The notes: generated by a model not told the origin, from the sequence alone. 39,291 nt of DNA from Deltaproteobacteria bacterium (GCA_029261855.1 JAJDAN010000040.1:1-39291), one strand, 5' to 3'. Positions 23,617-32,425 are shown, numbered from the stretch's first letter. Numbers and translations: made by a program.

Positions 23617-24855
23617 ATGACCAGAAGAGACGATCTGCTGATCGGGCTCGACATCGGGACGACGAAGATCTGCGCCGTCGTCGCCGAGCGGACGGAGAAT
23701 GGTGTCGAGATCGTCGGCATCGGGACCCATCCGTCTCACGGCCTGCGCAAGGGCGTGGTGGTGGACATCGATTCCACCGTCCGCTCCATCAAGCACGCCG
23801 TGGAAGAAGCGGAGATGATGGCCGACTGCGAGATCACGTCCGTGTATGCGGGCATCGCGGGCGGCCACATTCGTGGCTTCAACTCACACGGTGTGGTTGC
23901 GGTCAAGGACGGCGAGGTGAGCAACCACGATGTCAAACGCGTCATCGACGCCGCGAAGGCCGTGGCGATCCCGATGGACCGGGAGGTGATCCACGTGATC
24001 CCTCAGGAGTTCATCATCGATGACCAGGACGGGATCCGCGAACCCCTGGGAATGCACGGCGTCCGGCTCGAAGCGCACGTGCACATCGTGACGGCCGCGG
24101 TGACGAGCGCCCAGAACATCGTCAAGTGCGCGAACCAGGCGGGGCTCAACGTCCAGGACATTGTCCTCGAGCCGCTCGCGTCGGCCCAGGCGGTGCTGGG
24201 CGACGACGAACGGCACCTGGGCGTCTGCATGATCGACATCGGAGGCGGCACCACGGACATCGCCGTCTTCTCCGAGGGGTCGATCAAGACCACCGCGGTG
24301 CTGGCGCTCGGCGGGTACCACCTGTCGAACGACATCGCCGTCGGGCTGCGGACGCCCTTCGACGAGGCCGAGCGCATCAAGAAGAAGTTCGGCGTCGCCT
24401 CGGCCCGTTACCTGTCGAGCGACGACGTGCTGACCGTCCCGAGCGTCGGCGGCCGCAAGCCCCGGGAGATCTCGCGCAAGATCCTGTGCGAGATCATCGA
24501 GCCCCGGGTCGAGGAGATCCTCAGCCTGGCGCGGCAGGAGATCAGCAAGGCCGGACTCGAGGGAGAGATCCCCTCCGGTGTGGTGCTGACCGGGGGCGCT
24601 TCCGCCCTGGACGGTATCTGCGAGCTGGCGGAGGAGATCTTCGAGTCCCCCGTCCGGCTGGGGATGCCGACCCGGGTGGGCGGCCTCCAGGACGTCGTAC
24701 GCAGTCCCATGTATGCCACGGGCGTGGGCCTGGTGCAGTTCGGCTTCGGCCAGCGGCCCGAGCCAGCCAGCCGTTTCCGGATCCGCGACGACTCGATCTT
24801 CGGGCGCGTCAAGCAGCGGATGCGGGACTGGTTCTACACGGATTTCGTGGACTGA
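23617..24855 (+). CDS. ftsA: Cell division protein FtsA
   Basis: A 412-residue actin-fold ATPase that ties FtsZ filaments to the inner membrane. [15 protein letters not shown] (about 9-23) is phosphate loop 1, followed by the SHS2 1C domain ([24 protein letters not shown] through the [21 protein letters not shown] stretch), [14 protein letters not shown] (about 205-218, phosphate loop 2) and [14 protein letters not shown] near 326-339. The C-terminal [17 protein letters not shown] is the amphipathic membrane-targeting helix. I chose ATG 23617, preceded by GGGGGTGAG at suitable spacing; a GTG at 23605 would add four residues and consume that site. A 79-base gap to the upstream possible ftsZ start carries an ftsZ promoter. 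Confidence 0.96.
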   Translation: MTRRDDLLIGLDIGTTKICAVVAERTENGVEIVGIGTHPSHGLRKGVVVDIDSTVRSIKHAVEEAEMMADCEITSVYAGIAGGHIRGFNSHGVVAVKDGEVSNHDVKRVIDAAKAVAIPMDREVIHVIPQEFIIDDQDGIREPLGMHGVRLEAHVHIVTAAVTSAQNIVKCANQAGLNVQDIVLEPLASAQAVLGDDERHLGVCMIDIGGGTTDIAVFSEGSIKTTAVLALGGYHLSNDIAVGLRTPFDEAERIKKKFGVASARYLSSDDVLTVPSVGGRKPREISRKILCEIIEPRVEEILSLARQEISKAGLEGEIPSGVVLTGGASALDGICELAEEIFESPVRLGMPTRVGGLQDVVRSPMYATGVGLVQFGFGQRPEPASRFRIRDDSIFGRVKQRMRDWFYTDFVD

Positions 24856-24901
24856 GGGCCGTTCCAGGCGGGTCCAGAATGGAACAATTCTTGATCAATT
24901 C

Positions 24902-24929
24902 TGTTACGATGGGCGCAATCTCGCGAGAT
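24902..24929 (+). promoter_or_regulatory. Putative ftsZ promoter (extended -10) with 12-bp palindrome at the start site
   Basis: An AT-rich island (24880-24910) in otherwise GC-rich DNA ends with the extended -10 TG-T-TACGAT (24902-24910). No good -35 is seen. The expected start of transcription (about 24917) abuts the perfect palindrome ATCTCGCGAGAT (24918-24929), a good place for a repressor to bind. The palindrome lies just upstream of the first in-frame ATG. Confidence 0.5.
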
Positions 24930-24934
24930 GGCCA

Positions 24935-26434
24935 ATGAGCAAGCACCGCAACAAGACGGGCGCCCGTGCTGGCAAAAGCAAGACTGCCAGAACGGGAGCC
25001 TCCGGCAAGAGCGGCAAGCGGCGAACCAAACGAGCGAGAGCCCGGGGGGGTGAGAGTAAGATGTCGAAGCGCAACCAGAACACCGGTGATGAGTCCGTAG
25101 ATCTGCTGGAGATCGGTCCCGACGACGGTCAGGATCTGCTCGAATTCGAAGGGTCGTCCCACCAGAAGGCAACGATCAAGGTGATCGGCGTCGGCGGCGG
25201 CGGCGGCAACGCCCTGAACACCATGATCAACTCGGCCCTGACGGGCGTCGAGTTCATCGCGGCGAACACGGATGCACAGGCGCTCAAGCACAACCGTGCG
25301 CCGGTGAAGATCCAGCTGGGCGCCGAGGTGACTCGGGGCCTGGGCTGCGGCGCCAATCCCGACCGCGGTCGCGCGTCCGCCCTGGAAGCCAGGGATCGCC
25401 TGCGCGAGCAGCTCGAGGGATCGGACATGGTCTTCGTGACCGCCGGCATGGGCGGCGGAACCGGGACCGGAGCAGCGCCGATCGTCGCCGAAGTCGCCCG
25501 TGAGATCGGCGCCCTGACGGTCGGGGTGGTCACCAAGCCGTTCATGTTCGAAGGCAAGGTGCGGACCAAGCACAGCGAGCGCGGCATCGACGAGCTGCAC
25601 GAGGTCGTCGACACCCTGATCACCATTCCGAACCAGCGCCTCCTGACGCTGGCCGGAAAGGGAACGGGGATGAAGGACGCCTTCAAGCTGGCGGACGACG
25701 TGCTGCTCAACGCGGTGCGAGGCATCTCGGACCTGATCACCGTGCACGGCCTGATCAATCTCGACTTCGCGGACGTACGAACCGTGATGAACGAGTCGGG
25801 CGTGGCGCTGATGGGGACGGGGGTCGCTTCGGGTGACACTTGCTCGGTGGACGCCGCAACCGCGGCGATCTCGAGCCCGCTGCTCGAAGACCTGTCGATC
25901 GACGGTGCGCGCGGCGTGCTGATCAACGTCACGGGCGGCAACGACATGACCCTGTTCGAGGTGAACGAGGCGTCGGTGCTGATCCAGGAGGCGGCCCACG
26001 AAGATGCCAACATCATCTTCGGGGCGGTCATCGACGAGGACATGCCCGAAGGCGAGATGCGGGTGACCGTGATCGCAACGGGCCTCGACGAGGAGCGACG
26101 GCGACGGGCTCCCGCGCCGAGCTCGGCGGGTTCCGGGCAGGGGCGCACCCACGTCGAAGTGGACCGGGCGGCGCATCGCGAGTCAATCTCGGTCCAGACG
26201 GGGGTTCCCGCGGCCGCCGAGGCGAGGGGCCATGTCTCTGCCCACGAGGCTCGACACGACGCCCAGGCTGCACTCCATGCTCCGGTAGAAGGGGGACCCT
26301 TGAACGAGGTCGCCCTGAGCGCAGCCGAGATGGCGAACACGGGGGCGGAACCGAGTGCCCTGGACTTCGCCTCTCCGTTCGAGGACGAGCTGGACACCCC
26401 GGCCTTCCTGCGACGCCGGGCAACCGAGAATTAG
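24935..26434 (+). CDS. ftsZ: Cell division protein FtsZ
   Basis: Tubulin-like GTPase that forms the division ring. The GTPase core has [30 protein letters not shown], the tubulin signature [26 protein letters not shown] and [12 protein letters not shown], followed by an acidic and basic linker and the C-terminal peptide DTPAFLRRR that binds FtsA. Two starts are possible. ATG 24935 (499 residues) adds a 42-residue, strongly Lys/Arg-rich leader; ATG 25061 (457 residues) is preceded by GGGGGGTGAG (25046-25055) at good spacing and gives a normal FtsZ N-terminus. The annotation spans the longer form to cover both, but the shorter is the safer protein. A strong terminator follows. Confidence 0.95.
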   Translation: MSKHRNKTGARAGKSKTARTGASGKSGKRRTKRARARGGESKMSKRNQNTGDESVDLLEIGPDDGQDLLEFEGSSHQKATIKVIGVGGGGGNALNTMINSALTGVEFIAANTDAQALKHNRAPVKIQLGAEVTRGLGCGANPDRGRASALEARDRLREQLEGSDMVFVTAGMGGGTGTGAAPIVAEVAREIGALTVGVVTKPFMFEGKVRTKHSERGIDELHEVVDTLITIPNQRLLTLAGKGTGMKDAFKLADDVLLNAVRGISDLITVHGLINLDFADVRTVMNESGVALMGTGVASGDTCSVDAATAAISSPLLEDLSIDGARGVLINVTGGNDMTLFEVNEASVLIQEAAHEDANIIFGAVIDEDMPEGEMRVTVIATGLDEERRRRAPAPSSAGSGQGRTHVEVDRAAHRESISVQTGVPAAAEARGHVSAHEARHDAQAALHAPVEGGPLNEVALSAAEMANTGAEPSALDFASPFEDELDTPAFLRRRATEN

Positions 26435-26464
26435 AACAAGGGCCCCGCATCATCCGCCCGACCA

Positions 26465-26498
26465 GAAGGGCCGCCTGGCGAAAGCCAGGCGGCCCTTC
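26465..26498 (+). terminator. Strong terminator closing the division cluster
   Basis: GAAGGGCCGCCTGGC (26465-26479) and its exact complement (26484-26498) form a 15-bp stem with a GAAA loop. The stem runs into TTCGCATTT. Position 31 bases after the ftsZ stop and stem strength make this the clearest terminator in the window. Confidence 0.85.
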
Positions 26499-26603
26499 GC
26501 ATTTGGATGGGGCCGTGGGCGCCGCGGCCCAAGAGAGGTCCGCGGCTGCCAAAAGAGCCGAGCCGGTTGACATTCGCCTGCGTCACGTCAGTCTCCGGCG
26601 CCC

Positions 26604-27416
26604 ATGCCGCAAGAAGATCTCATCCTGAGCGCACGCGACGGCGACGTCGTCACGCTGACCTTCAACCAGCCGGACCGTCTGAACGCCATGACCCAGGCCA
26701 TGGGCGAGGCCTTCGCCGACCACATCGCCGGCCTGCGCGACGACGACAGCATCCGGGCCGTGATCCTGACCGGCGCCGGCCGGGCCTTCTCCGCCGGCGG
26801 CGATCTGGACATGATCAACGACCGTGCGGTCGAAGGACGCGCCGCACCGGGCACCGCCCGCCGCCCGATCCGGGACTTCATGCGGTCGTTCTACAAGCTC
26901 TTCCTGTCCGTCCGGGATCTACCCTGCCCGACCATCGCCGCCATCAACGGCGCGGCCATCGGCGCCGGCTTCTGTGTGGCGCTCGGATGCGACATCCGCC
27001 TCGTCTCGGACCGCGCCCGGGTCGGCCTGAACTTCACGAAGCTGGGGCTCCATCCGGGCATGGCGGCTACCTGGACGGTCCCGCGCCTGGTGGGACCCGC
27101 CGTCGCCGCCGAGCTGCTCTTTTCGAGCCGGCTGGTGGACGGCGTCGAGGCGGCGCGCCTGGGTCTGGCCAACCGCGCCCTGCCCGTCGAGGAGGTGGTC
27201 CCTGCGGCTCAGGAACTGGCGCGGGAGATCGCCGGCTGTGCGCCCCTCGCCAACCGCGCGCTCAAGCGTGCCCTCACCCGGAGTCTGTCGGCCAGCCTCG
27301 AGGACCAGCTCAGCTTCGAGGCCAGCGAGCAGGCCATCAATTTCGAGGCCGAGGACGTGCATGAGGGCATCGCGGCGGTTCGGGAGAAGCGGGACCCGAG
27401 CTTCGAGGGTCGCTGA
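26604..27416 (+). CDS. Crotonase (enoyl-CoA hydratase/isomerase) family protein lacking both hydratase glutamates
   Basis: A 270-residue crotonase-fold protein. The family core is clear: VVTLTFNQPDRLNAM, ILTGAGRAFSAGGDLDMI (oxyanion-hole half, about 52-69), INGAAIGAGFCVALGCDIRLVSD (about 113-135) and LGLHPGMAATWTVPRLVG. In enoyl-CoA hydratases the two catalytic glutamates lie in GGGCELA and in PEI/PEVxLG; here the matching residues read as Cys and Phe, so water addition to enoyl-CoA by the usual route is unlikely. Members without these residues catalyse isomerisation, hydrolysis, decarboxylation or ring reactions through the oxyanion hole. A perfect TTGACA (26567-26572) lies upstream but without a convincing -10. 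The gene stands alone between the dcw terminator and a small downstream frame. Confidence 0.85.
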   Translation: MPQEDLILSARDGDVVTLTFNQPDRLNAMTQAMGEAFADHIAGLRDDDSIRAVILTGAGRAFSAGGDLDMINDRAVEGRAAPGTARRPIRDFMRSFYKLFLSVRDLPCPTIAAINGAAIGAGFCVALGCDIRLVSDRARVGLNFTKLGLHPGMAATWTVPRLVGPAVAAELLFSSRLVDGVEAARLGLANRALPVEEVVPAAQELAREIAGCAPLANRALKRALTRSLSASLEDQLSFEASEQAINFEAEDVHEGIAAVREKRDPSFEGR

Positions 27417-27589
27417 TCCGTCCCCACGTCCGGATTGCCGGCCCGACTGTGAGTTTCCGCACGGATCTCGGCGAATTTCCGGCCGAAGCTAAAGAAGCAG
27501 CGAAAACGTTCGAAGAAGTAGGTGAGGGGTGTCGGCAGCCCGCCCGCAGGCAGGGGCGCCGAACCCGTTCTCAGAGAGGGGTGATCACG

Positions 27590-27688
27590 GTGGCGGAATC
27601 CATGGCAAAGGCACTTCGGAGCAACAACCTCTGGCTGGTCGTCACCTACGTCGGCTTGATCGCCCTGATGGCCCGGGCGTACGCCTGA
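27590..27688 (+). CDS. Possible 32-residue single-pass membrane peptide
   Basis: A short frame starting at GTG 27590 is preceded by AGAGAGGGG (27572-27580) at good spacing. It would encode a basic N-terminus (AESMAKALRSNN) followed by one hydrophobic helix (LWLVVTYVGLIALMA) ending RAYA. Alternative starts in frame are GTG 27581 and ATG 27602. The topology and ribosome site are suggestive, but there is no family recognition, and the rest of the longer frame upstream looks non-coding. It lies between the crotonase and the convergent ndk gene. Confidence 0.4.
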   Translation: MAESMAKALRSNNLWLVVTYVGLIALMARAYA

Positions 27689-27722
27689 ACTCAGCCCCGC
27701 CGAACCCACCCGATGAAGCGCC

Positions 27723-28163
27723 TCAGAGCGCCTCGGTCGGGACCCCGATCTCCGTGGCATTGAAGAAGTAGCTGATCTCGACCTTCGCGGTTTCCGGGGC
27801 ATCGGACCCGTGGCTGGCGTTCTGCTCGATGTCCGTCCCGAAGTCACCGCGAATGGTGCCCGCCGGTGCGTCGTTGCTGTTCGTGGGTCCCATCAGGTCG
27901 CGCCAACGCTGGATCGCGTTCTCGCCCTGCAGGCACAGCACCACCACGGGGCCGGAGGTCATGAACGCCACGAGGTCGCCGAAGAAAGGGCGCTCCTTGT
28001 GGACCGCATAGAAGCCCTGGGCCACCTGCTCGGTCATCTGCATGCGCTTCATCGCGACGACCTCGAGGCCGCTGTCTTCGATGCGCTGGATGATGGCGCC
28101 GGCCGCCTTCTTGGCGACTGCGTCGGGCTTGACGATGGCGAACGTGCGCTGGACTTCTGCCAT
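27723..28163 (-). CDS. ndk: Nucleoside diphosphate kinase
   Basis: A 146-residue enzyme that balances nucleoside triphosphates by passing phosphate from ATP through a phosphohistidine. The start [19 protein letters not shown], the [16 protein letters not shown] stretch, the [18 protein letters not shown] loop and the active-site histidine in NASHGSD (about 115-121) are all present. Length is normal for bacterial Ndk. It starts with ATG at 28163, about 100 bases behind the quinone oxidoreductase gene, so it could be the last gene of that operon or have its own promoter. Confidence 0.97.
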   Translation of the reverse strand: MAEVQRTFAIVKPDAVAKKAAGAIIQRIEDSGLEVVAMKRMQMTEQVAQGFYAVHKERPFFGDLVAFMTSGPVVVLCLQGENAIQRWRDLMGPTNSNDAPAGTIRGDFGTDIEQNASHGSDAPETAKVEISYFFNATEIGVPTEAL

Positions 28164-28267
28164 GGTGCTTCGCTTGCTCCTGGCCCCGGGATCGAGGCGG
28201 AATGAGGGGATGAAGGAAGAGGTTCCGGGGCGACCGCTGTCGCGAGGGCCGGTACGGTAGCGACGCT

Positions 28268-29248
28268 TCAGTCGATCTGCAGGATGATCTTGCCGAAGTG
28301 AGTGCTCGCCTTCATGACCCGGTGGGCTTCGCCAGCTTCAGCGAGCGGCAAGACCCGATCGACGATGGGCTTCACCGTCCCGTCCTCGATGGCCTGACCG
28401 AAGTCCCGCAGGAAGCCCGCGACGATCTCGGCCTTCGTGTCCTCGGGCAGTGCCCGTAGCGTCGAGCCGATGACCTGCAGCCGCTTCATCAGCATCACCC
28501 CGAGCGGGATCTCCGCCCTCGCGCCGCCCATCAGCCCGATCAGGACGAGCCGGCCGCCGGGCGCCAGGCTGGCCAGGTTCTTCTCCAGGTACGGTGCCCC
28601 GATGGAATCGAGTACGACGTCGACGCCCCGGCCCTCCGTGGCTTCCTTGACCGTCTCGACGAAGTCGTCCTCGCGATAGTTCGCGGCGGCATCGGCGCCC
28701 AACTCGAGACAGCGCCGGCACTTGTCGGCCGAGCCGGCCGTTACCACGCAGGTCGCACCCCAGGTCTTCACCAACTGGATCGTGGCGGTCCCGATCCCGC
28801 TACCACCGCCGTGCACGAGCACGGCGCCGCCCTTCGGAAGAGCGCCGAGCTGGAAGACGTTCCGGTACACGGTCAGCATCACTTCGGGCAATGCGGCGGC
28901 TTCCACGAACGACAGGTGTTCGGGGATGCGCATCAGGCTGCCCGCGTGCACGACGGCTTCCGCCGCATAGCCTCCGCCGGCGACGAGAGCCATCGCACGA
29001 TCACCGGGCTTCCAGGCCGTGACGTCGCTCGCCACCTCGACGACTTCGCCCGCGACCTCGAGGCCCAGCAGATCCGACGCCCCGGGCGGGGGCGGATACA
29101 GGCCCTGCCGCTGCATCAGATCGGCACGGTTGACGCCGGCCGCCCGGGTTGCGATGCGGACACAACCCGGACGCAGCACCGGCGCGCTGGCCTCTCCCAG
29201 CCCGAGGACGGATTCGTCCCCGGGCGCTTCGAAGACGATCGCCTTCAC
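28268..29248 (-). CDS. NAD(P)H:quinone oxidoreductase (zinc-free MDR family)
   Basis: A 326-residue medium-chain dehydrogenase/reductase of the quinone oxidoreductase/PIG3 type. Seen are [34 protein letters not shown] split over about 36-69, the nucleotide-binding [17 protein letters not shown] (about 143-159), [34 protein letters not shown] and a C-terminal [10 protein letters not shown]. Zinc ligands of alcohol dehydrogenases are absent, as expected. The enzyme uses NADPH to reduce quinones or related activated double bonds. Its start is six bases behind the acyl-CoA dehydrogenase stop, so it belongs to that operon and may take part in the same lipid or ring-compound pathway. Confidence 0.9.
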   Translation of the reverse strand: MKAIVFEAPGDESVLGLGEASAPVLRPGCVRIATRAAGVNRADLMQRQGLYPPPPGASDLLGLEVAGEVVEVASDVTAWKPGDRAMALVAGGGYAAEAVVHAGSLMRIPEHLSFVEAAALPEVMLTVYRNVFQLGALPKGGAVLVHGGGSGIGTATIQLVKTWGATCVVTAGSADKCRRCLELGADAAANYREDDFVETVKEATEGRGVDVVLDSIGAPYLEKNLASLAPGGRLVLIGLMGGARAEIPLGVMLMKRLQVIGSTLRALPEDTKAEIVAGFLRDFGQAIEDGTVKPIVDRVLPLAEAGEAHRVMKASTHFGKIILQID

Positions 29249-29254
29249 CGAGGC

Positions 29255-30430
29255 CTACTTGAGGTCTTCGCGGGTGTAGTCGAACAGCCCGCGCGCGATG
29301 ATCAGTCGCTGGATCTCGCCTGTGCCTTCGTAGATGTCGGTGATCCGACAGTCGCGCATCCACTTCTCGAGCAGGTGGTCGCGCGAGATGGCCATCGGAC
29401 CCAGCAGCTCGATGCAGCCCTGGGTGATGGCGCGTACCGCCGAACCCGCGTGCGCCTTGCAGACGGACGACTCCATGTTGTTGGGAAGCCCCTGCCCTGC
29501 CATCCAGGTGCAATAGAGGGTCGCGAGCTCCGACGCCTCGTAGAGCCCTTCGAGCCGCATGAACTTCTCGGCGACGGCGGTCTGGGAACCGAGGCCGGAG
29601 CCGTATTCGAGCGCCACGCCGGCAGCCGTCAGCTCATCGCGCGTGAAGTCCAGGGCGGCCTTCGCGAGGCCCAGACCCATGGCCGCCGTCATCGGCCGCG
29701 TCATGTTGAAGGTCTTCATCACGCCGCGGAAACCGCCCGAGGTCTTCTTCGAGATGCTCTCGTCGAGGCCCAACAGGTTCTCGCGCGGGATGCGGCAGTC
29801 CTTGAAGACGTAGACGGCCGTGTCGTCGGCGCGAATACCGAGCTTCTTCTCCTTGTACGGCACCTCGAAGCCGGGCGTGCCCTTCTCGACGAGGAAGGAC
29901 TTGATCCCCGCGCGGCCTGCCGACTTGTCGATGGTCGCCCACAGCACCACGCCCTGGGCGCGGATGCCGGTGGTCACGAAGATCTTCTCGCCGTTGAGCA
30001 CCCACTCGTCGCCGTCGAGCACCGCGCTGGTCGAAACCATCGACGGGTCCGATCCACAGCCGGGCTCGGTGATGGCCATCGAGAGCGTGAGGCCGCTCCA
30101 CTTCTTCTGCTGCTCGGGGGTACCCGCGGCGGACAGGGCTGCGTTGCCGAGCCCGCCCGTTCCCGTACGCCGAACGCGTACCGAGTAGTCTCCCCAGAAC
30201 TGGCCGATCGACTGCAGGGCCATCATCACGGGCGGTGCCGTGTCGTCCGCGCTCGCCTCCGGGAGGGGCTTCTGGTTGGCGTAGAACTCGGCCGCCTCGG
30301 GTAGCTCGTCCGGGGGGAAGTCGCCTTCGTTCTCGTCGTGGTAGCGCGCGTACTTCCGGCAGATGAGTGCGGCCTCGCGGGTGCGGTCGAGCTGCGCCTG
30401 GTCGCGTTCGCTGAGCGTGAATTCGATCAT
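29255..30430 (-). CDS. Acyl-CoA dehydrogenase, complete active site
   Basis: A 391-residue flavoprotein of the acyl-CoA dehydrogenase family. The FAD-binding LSMAITEPGCGSDPS (about 115-129), LNGEKIFVTTG, a substrate-loop region, and the catalytic base in DCRITDIYEGTGEIQRLIIARGL near the C-terminus are all present. These enzymes remove two hydrogens alpha-beta to a CoA thioester and pass the electrons to ETF. It sits 72 bases behind a second, more diverged acyl-CoA dehydrogenase and immediately ahead of the quinone oxidoreductase. Adjacent unequal pairs can form alpha2beta2 enzymes, as known for actinobacterial sterol side-chain breakdown, so a mixed complex is possible. The exact substrate is unknown. 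Confidence 0.93.
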   Translation of the reverse strand: MIEFTLSERDQAQLDRTREAALICRKYARYHDENEGDFPPDELPEAAEFYANQKPLPEASADDTAPPVMMALQSIGQFWGDYSVRVRRTGTGGLGNAALSAAGTPEQQKKWSGLTLSMAITEPGCGSDPSMVSTSAVLDGDEWVLNGEKIFVTTGIRAQGVVLWATIDKSAGRAGIKSFLVEKGTPGFEVPYKEKKLGIRADDTAVYVFKDCRIPRENLLGLDESISKKTSGGFRGVMKTFNMTRPMTAAMGLGLAKAALDFTRDELTAAGVALEYGSGLGSQTAVAEKFMRLEGLYEASELATLYCTWMAGQGLPNNMESSVCKAHAGSAVRAITQGCIELLGPMAISRDHLLEKWMRDCRITDIYEGTGEIQRLIIARGLFDYTREDLK

Positions 30431-30502
30431 GCTGGTTCTCCGAATGTTCGTTCTTTGAAGTGGGGCTCGTGCTGGCGGGGACGTGGGATTCGTCGCGGGC
30501 GG

Positions 30503-31597
30503 TCAGACCGCGATCAACCCCTCCAACACGCCGAGGGTGCGGGCGTTGCGGAACCACATCTCCACGGGGTGCTCGCGGATGAAGCCGTGGCCGCCGAGGG
30601 TCTGGATGCCGTTGTCGGTCACCCAGAGCGACTTCTCGGCGCAGTAGCCGCGGGTCAGGTGCGCGACGCGCGAGACGTCGAGACCCTTCTCGAGGTGGCT
30701 CGCCGCCTTCCAGACCATCAGCCGCATGGCCTCCTGCTCGATGTGCATGTCCGACAGGCGGAAGGCGATGGCCTGCTTCTTCGAGATGGGTTCGTCGAAG
30801 GCCACGCGATCCTTGGCGTAGGGCACGCAGTAGTCGAGGACCGCGCGCGACACGCCGAGCATCAACGCCGAAAGGGCGACGCGCGAGCCGTCCAGAATGC
30901 GGCGCACGTCCGCGCCGGCGTCTCCGCCGAGGCGAGCCGTTTTGGGGATCTCGACCCGCTCGAGCTCGAGCCCGACCGTGATCAGCCCCTTGAGGCCCAG
31001 GTTGAGCTCGGGCTCCGAAATCGTGAGCCCTTCGGCGTCACGGGCGACCACGAACGCATCGAGAGCGTCTCCGTTGCGGGCGGTCACGAGGAAGTGACTC
31101 GCGCGATCGCCGAGCGGCACCAGGGTCTTGGCGCCCGAGAGGACGAAGCTGTCGTCCTTCGGCTCCGCCACCGTGCGCGGCCGAGATGCGTCGAAGATCG
31201 CGCCGGGCTCGACAATGGCCAGGGAGGCGGCGTGGAACTTCTCGGTGCAGAAGAGCGGCAGCAGGGTCTTCTTCTGGTCCTCGCTGCCCTGGTCCACGAT
31301 CGCATTCGCGAAGCCCGACGGCGAGGTAGCGGCGGCCGCCAGGGTCGCGTCGCCGAAGGCCAGCTCCTCGAGAATCATCGCGTTGGTCACGGATGAGCGC
31401 TCTTCACCGCCGCCGCCGTAGCTTTCCGGGATCTGGGTCGACGTGAGACCGAGGTCCCAAACGCTCTGAAGGAAATCCGCCGGGATCTCCGACGCTTCGT
31501 CGCATTCGCGTGCGATCGGGCGGACGGCCTGCTCCGCGAAGTCGCGCATCGCGTCGCGAACCATCTCCTGCTCTTCGGTGGGTCCAAACGAGATCAC
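30503..31597 (-). CDS. Acyl-CoA dehydrogenase-like protein, diverged active site
   Basis: A 364-residue acyl-CoA dehydrogenase homologue. The fold is clear from FGPTEEQEMVRDAMRDFAEQAVRPIA at the start, IPESYGGGGEERS, and TLGGHGFIREHPVEMWFRNAR near the end. Two motifs are worn: the usual TEPxxGSD FAD stretch reads VEPGAIFDAS, and the C-terminal YEGTxEIQ reads LEGL and stops almost at once. It may be the non-catalytic partner of the next gene's protein. The GTG start at 31597 is chosen because AGGAG lies seven bases upstream on the minus strand; the frame continues further but into the regulator gene. It follows the HxlR-SCP2 gene by 50 bases. Confidence 0.88.
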   Translation of the reverse strand: MISFGPTEEQEMVRDAMRDFAEQAVRPIARECDEASEIPADFLQSVWDLGLTSTQIPESYGGGGEERSSVTNAMILEELAFGDATLAAAATSPSGFANAIVDQGSEDQKKTLLPLFCTEKFHAASLAIVEPGAIFDASRPRTVAEPKDDSFVLSGAKTLVPLGDRASHFLVTARNGDALDAFVVARDAEGLTISEPELNLGLKGLITVGLELERVEIPKTARLGGDAGADVRRILDGSRVALSALMLGVSRAVLDYCVPYAKDRVAFDEPISKKQAIAFRLSDMHIEQEAMRLMVWKAASHLEKGLDVSRVAHLTRGYCAEKSLWVTDNGIQTLGGHGFIREHPVEMWFRNARTLGVLEGLIAV

Positions 31598-31647
31598 TGG
31601 CTTTCTCCTGGGTGGGACGATCGTTCGGTCGATCGTTGAGGTTCGGG

Positions 31648-32376
31648 TCAGGCCCCGGCTTCGGGCTCGGCCGGGCGGTAGATCTGGTGGAAGTAGTGGT
31701 CCATGGCCTCGGCACTGCCTTCCTTGGTCATGTCCCCGTTGCGGACCACTTCGCGCGCATCGGCGACACCGAGCGCAACCGCGCACCAGGTGCGTGCGTC
31801 GGCGGTGTACCGGACGTCCGCCCGCTCCGCGAAGTCGGGCTCGACACTGCAGTGACCGTCTCGGATCCGGACGGTCCAGACGCCACCCCCGTGTCCGGTC
31901 AGCCGGATCTCGAAGGTCACGTCCGCATCGCGCGCGTCGTCGCGCAGCAGGAAGGGAAGCGACTCGATGATCGACTGCGGAGACGTCTCGGTGAACTGCT
32001 CGGTGTCAGTCTGCAGGGCCTCGCTGCCGTGGCGCGTGTACCAGCGCGCAATGGCTGCCACGATCGGCTCGAGGGAACGCCCCAGCTCGCTGATCGCGTA
32101 ACCGGCGCGGCCTTCGAGCTGCTCGACGAAGCCCTGCTCGACCAGATCTTTCAGCCGACCCGACAAGACCCTCGGCGCGATCCCGGTTCGCATGCGCAGG
32201 TCCTGGAACCCCTGGTTGCCGAGCAGCAGGTGCCGCACGAGCACCAGGCTCCAGCGATCCCCGATGGCATCGAGAGCCCGGCCGACCGGGTCGTAGATCC
32301 CACCGGGCCGCGGCACCTCGCGACGGGTCGTCGGGCGGCTGGGAGTCTCGCTGGGACTGGGGGATCCGGTGGCCAT
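31648..32376 (-). CDS. HxlR-family regulator fused to an SCP2-like lipid-binding domain
   Basis: A 242-residue fusion. Residues about 26-112 form an HxlR winged helix (ALDAIGDRWSLVLVRHLLLGNQGFQDLRM, APRVLSGRLKDLVEQGFVE). Residues about 130-235 resemble an SCP2 sterol-carrier domain (VTFEIRLTGHGGGVWTVRIRDGHCSVEPD, DVRYTADARTWCAVALG). The likely job is to sense a sterol, fatty acid or acyl-CoA and control the acyl-CoA dehydrogenase operon it leads. Its ATG at 32376 has no ribosome site, and a well-formed promoter places the transcript start only a few bases upstream, so the message is probably leaderless. A 10-bp inverted repeat around that promoter suggests self-regulation. Divergent from a TetR gene. 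Confidence 0.9.
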   Translation of the reverse strand: MATGSPSPSETPSRPTTRREVPRPGGIYDPVGRALDAIGDRWSLVLVRHLLLGNQGFQDLRMRTGIAPRVLSGRLKDLVEQGFVEQLEGRAGYAISELGRSLEPIVAAIARWYTRHGSEALQTDTEQFTETSPQSIIESLPFLLRDDARDADVTFEIRLTGHGGGVWTVRIRDGHCSVEPDFAERADVRYTADARTWCAVALGVADAREVVRNGDMTKEGSAEAMDHYFHQIYRPAEPEAGA

Positions 32377-32380
32377 TGGT

Positions 32381-32425
32381 TCAAGTATCTAACAAATAGA
32401 AATCGGGTATTCAATAGATACTTGA
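32381..32425 (-). promoter_or_regulatory. Promoter of the HxlR-SCP2 operon framed by a perfect 10-bp inverted repeat
   Basis: On the minus strand, -35 TTGAAT (32414-32409) and -10 TAGATA (32391-32386) are 17 bases apart, and TG-T before the -10 makes it extended. TCAAGTATCT (32381-32390) and AGATACTTGA (32416-32425) are exact complements; one arm covers the -10 and start site, the other lies just upstream of the -35. Centre-to-centre distance is 35 bases. Binding of the HxlR product or the divergent TetR product is the obvious guess. Confidence 0.65.

Noticed and set aside
24881-24898. TGGAAC-N5-TTGATC as a sigma-54 promoter before ftsZ
   Set aside because: The essential GC of the -12 element is missing (TTGAT instead of TTGCA/T), and no enhancer-binding site is seen.
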